In this document: in pieces, positions 6,761 through 8,555 of the stretch
Numbering within the stretch: position 1 is the stretch's first letter
Layout: each line of letters begins with the position of its first letter
NCBI GenBank assembly: GCA_958444395.1
Contig: CAUCOL010000061.1
Span: 1 to 8,555 of the forward strand
DNA length: 8,555 nucleotides
Origin: an uncultured Lachnospiraceae bacterium
GTDB lineage: Bacteria; Bacillota; Clostridia; Lachnospirales; Lachnospiraceae
Direction: 5' to 3'
Position numbers and translations under genes: made by a program
The notes under the pieces: model-generated
The model's input: the letters and a program-made list of their open reading frames with translations, nothing else
Told to the model about the DNA's origin: nothing
The model's database searches: none

Positions 6761-6803
6761 ATGCTAACATATATTTCAGGGTGAGCAAAACAAAAAATAT
6801 TTC

Positions 6804-6822
6804 GAAAAGGCAGAGCTTTTTC
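6804..6822 (+). other. Leader hairpin abutting the GH5 ribosome binding site
   Basis: GAAAAGGC (6804-6811) pairs with GCTTTTTC (6815-6822), 8 bp including one G-U, closing an AGA triloop. The Shine-Dalgarno sequence AAAGGAGGG begins at the next base (6823). The stem leaves the site exposed. It may hold the ribosome binding site open or protect the 5' part of the mRNA; this is inference. Confidence 0.45.
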
Positions 6823-6834
6823 AAAGGAGGGTTT

Positions 6835-8502
6835 ATGAGATTTAAAAAAATCTTCGCTGTCGTAATGGCAGCAGCTGTAACACTATCCACACTCAATGGT
6901 TTTTCTGCTCCAAAAACCGCAAAGGCAGCGAGCTTTGTTGATCTGAACCAGAGCCAGATCACAGCTGCAATGGGAGCTGGCTGGAACCTGGGAAATCAGC
7001 TGGAATCATCCCTGAACGGAACACCAAATGAAACAAGCTGGGGTAATCCTACGATCAACGCCAATCTGATCAAGGCAGTAAAAAATGCCGGTTTTCATTC
7101 CATCCGTATTCCAGTCTCCTATTTGGGCAAGATCAGCAGTAACTCAAATTATACCATTGATTCTTCCTGGTTAAAAAGAGTACAGCAGGTAGTTGATATG
7201 TGTATTGCCAATGACCTGTATGTCATTATTAACATACACGGAGACGGCTATCACTCTGTCGATGGCGGCTGGCTTTTCTGTGACGGTTCCAACCAGACTG
7301 CGATACGTGCCAAATACAAAGCCTGCTGGAAACAGATTGCCACACGTTTCCGCTCATATGACCAGCACCTGATCTTCGAATCCATGAATGAAGAATTTGA
7401 TGGTACTTACGGAACTCCAAACAGAACATATTATGAAAATATCAACCAGCTCAATCAGGTCTTTGTAGACACCGTACGTACTTCCGGCGGAAACAATGCA
7501 AAACGCTGGTTAATGCTCCCGGGCTGGAACACTAACATCAATTACACCGTAGGCGATTATGGTTTCCGGGTTCCTGCTGACAATAACTGCACTTCCGGCG
7601 GAAAGCGCATCATGATTTCTGTTCATTATTATGATCCTTGGGGCTTCTGCGGAGAAGAAAGCACCACGGCAACCCAATGGGGAAACAAGGCAAACAACAG
7701 CTCAAAAGTCGATTCCTGGGGAGATGAATCATATCTGAAATCCCAGTTTAACAGTCTGTATAACAAATTCTGCAGCCAGGGATATCCGGTCGTTATCGGA
7801 GAATACGGTGCCATTGATAAATCTGCTTTTGATTCAAACAACACGGCATGCCGTGCAGAATTTGCTTCCAAAGTCTGCACTTACGCAAAGAAATACGGTT
7901 GTATTCCAATCTGGTGGGATAACGGTGTAACCGGTACATATGGTTTCGGTTTATTTAACCGCAGTACCGGTGCGGTTACACAGCCAAAGATCATCAATGC
8001 CATCACTGCCGTGTATCCGTCTTCAGGCAACGCCTCTGATTCCACAAGCAGCATTGATACCGGCAAAACATATATGCTGAAAAACATAAACAGCGGTCTG
8101 TATATGGATGTCTGCGGTGCGAAAGCGGTAAATGGTACAAATGTCATCCAGTACTCTGCTTCCAAAGCAAAAGCAAATAATACCTGGAAATTTGTTCCTG
8201 ACGGAAAAGGATATTACTATATTTACTCCTGTCTGGGAGACGGCAGGACATTTCTTTTGGATGTTTCATGCAACAGCAGTGCAAATGGGACAAACATCGG
8301 AATTTACAAAAATACCAACTGCAGTGCCCAGCTTTACAAGCTTGTAAAAAATTCCGACGGAAGCTACAGCATTTATACAAAGTCTTCCGGCTGCAAGAGT
8401 GTTGTTGAGATTGCTAATGCAAACCGCAGCAATAATGGCAATGTACAGCAATGGGTTTATAACGGACATAACTGCCAGAAATGGCAATTGATTGCACAAT
8501 AG
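6835..8502 (+). CDS. Secreted GH5 endoglucanase-like glycanase with C-terminal ricin-type (CBM13) beta-trefoil
   Basis: The 555-residue precursor begins with a signal peptide (MRFKKIFAVVMAAAVTLS... with likely cleavage after AKA at about residue 31). The GH5 catalytic domain spans about 37-396. It shows GWNLGNQLES (49-58), SIRIPVS (89-95, R91), NIHGDGYH (133-140), the acid/base region FESMNEE (181-187, E186), SVHYYDPWG (262-270, H264), nucleophile E323 in VIGEYG and WWDNG (360-364). A short Ser/Thr-rich linker (about 396-409) leads to a beta-trefoil at 410-555. It has three subdomains with LYMDV, FLLDVS and VVEIA strands and QxW-like ends, the last being QKW at 548-550. Expected activity is endo-cleavage of a beta-glucan (cellulose, mixed-linkage glucan or xyloglucan) or mannan outside the cell, with the trefoil binding polysaccharide. 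The ATG at 6835 is chosen because AAAGGAGGG sits 3 nt upstream and the signal peptide begins there; an in-frame GTG at 6781 has only poor support. Confidence 0.93.
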   Translation: MRFKKIFAVVMAAAVTLSTLNGFSAPKTAKAASFVDLNQSQITAAMGAGWNLGNQLESSLNGTPNETSWGNPTINANLIKAVKNAGFHSIRIPVSYLGKISSNSNYTIDSSWLKRVQQVVDMCIANDLYVIINIHGDGYHSVDGGWLFCDGSNQTAIRAKYKACWKQIATRFRSYDQHLIFESMNEEFDGTYGTPNRTYYENINQLNQVFVDTVRTSGGNNAKRWLMLPGWNTNINYTVGDYGFRVPADNNCTSGGKRIMISVHYYDPWGFCGEESTTATQWGNKANNSSKVDSWGDESYLKSQFNSLYNKFCSQGYPVVIGEYGAIDKSAFDSNNTACRAEFASKVCTYAKKYGCIPIWWDNGVTGTYGFGLFNRSTGAVTQPKIINAITAVYPSSGNASDSTSSIDTGKTYMLKNINSGLYMDVCGAKAVNGTNVIQYSASKAKANNTWKFVPDGKGYYYIYSCLGDGRTFLLDVSCNSSANGTNIGIYKNTNCSAQLYKLVKNSDGSYSIYTKSSGCKSVVEIANANRSNNGNVQQWVYNGHNCQKWQLIAQ

Positions 8503-8523
8503 ATTTTATTGATAGTTATACTA

Positions 8524-8555
8524 AGAGCAGAGACCAGATTTTGGTTCTCTGCTCT
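8524..8555 (+). terminator. Probable intrinsic terminator hairpin after the GH5 gene (cut by window end)
   Basis: AGAGCAGAGA (8524-8533) pairs perfectly with TCTCTGCTCT (8546-8555). An inner CCA/TGG pairing (8534-8536 with 8542-8544) follows, with one bulged T at 8545 and a GATTT loop. The stem begins 21 bp after the stop codon. A following T-tract would lie outside the window, so terminator function is likely but not fully seen. Confidence 0.75.

Larger units (their letters stand above)
6422..6834. other. Long AT-rich intergenic region upstream of the GH5 gene
   Basis: No convincing gene is seen in these 413 bases. The first half is mixed in composition; the second half (about 6690-6780) is strongly AT-rich. 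I find no clear intrinsic terminator for the LacI-type gene. Weak promoter-like pairs on the plus strand are TAGTCA (6742-6747), 17 bp, TAACAT (6765-6770), and TTGCTG (6487-6492), 19 bp, TATAAC (6512-6517); neither is strong. An isolated TATAGT lies at 6671-6676. An 11-bp inverted repeat and a leader hairpin are listed separately. No copy of the GTAACCGGTTAC operator occurs here. Confidence 0.6.

Noticed and set aside
6781..6834. GTG start extending the GH5 protein by 18 residues
   Set aside because: The extension would place a polar, Lys-rich segment before a normal signal peptide and would translate through the strong AAAGGAGGG site; the ATG at 6835 is far better supported.
7926..7938. TGTAACCGGTACA inside the GH5 gene resembling the operator
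   Set aside because: It lacks one T relative to the true palindrome, lies deep in the coding sequence and encodes the ordinary GVTGT segment; probably chance.

Overview
The window reads as chromosomal DNA from a low-to-moderate G+C Firmicute, most likely a gut or rumen Clostridia (Lachnospiraceae-like). This is inferred from the AGGAGG-type ribosome binding sites, the lipoprotein-anchored carbohydrate ABC importer, the LacI-type control and a secreted cellulase-like GH5 enzyme with a ricin-type lectin domain. No marker gene is present, so the family-level guess is tentative.

Layout. Positions 1-5157 hold a five-gene operon on the minus strand. In transcription order it runs: solute-binding lipoprotein (5157-3835), MalF-type permease (3838-2933), MalG-type permease (2961-2110), MsmK/UgpC-type ATPase (2106-1009), and a GH32 beta-fructosidase (939 to beyond the window edge). 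Genes overlap or nearly touch, except for a 69-bp gap before GH32 that carries a perfect 10-bp hairpin. Together these encode a complete uptake-and-cleavage route for a fructose-containing sugar (sucrose or short fructo-oligosaccharides by inference): capture outside the membrane, ATP-driven import, then hydrolysis in the cytoplasm.

Positions 5158-5389 are a divergent control region. It has a near-consensus minus-strand promoter (TTGACA, 17 bp, TATCAT) for the operon and a plus-strand extended -10 promoter for the regulator gene. It also has two copies of a composite palindromic operator arranged as a perfect 22-bp inverted repeat flanking the operon promoter. The gene at 5390-6421 (plus strand) encodes a LacI-family repressor that probably binds these sites. 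This is the most striking non-coding structure in the window.

Positions 6422-6834 are a roughly 410-bp AT-rich intergenic stretch with no convincing gene. It ends in a small hairpin that abuts a strong ribosome binding site. The gene at 6835-8502 (plus strand) encodes a secreted GH5 glycanase with a C-terminal CBM13/ricin B-type beta-trefoil. A likely intrinsic terminator hairpin fills 8524-8555 and is cut by the window end. The GH5 gene has no copy of the LacI operator upstream and looks like a separate transcription unit for extracellular beta-glucan breakdown.

I see no CRISPR array, RNA gene, transposon or phage feature. The genes belong to known families; the unusual parts are the operator architecture, hairpins next to start sites and several motif deviations. 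I found no evidence for a wholly new system.
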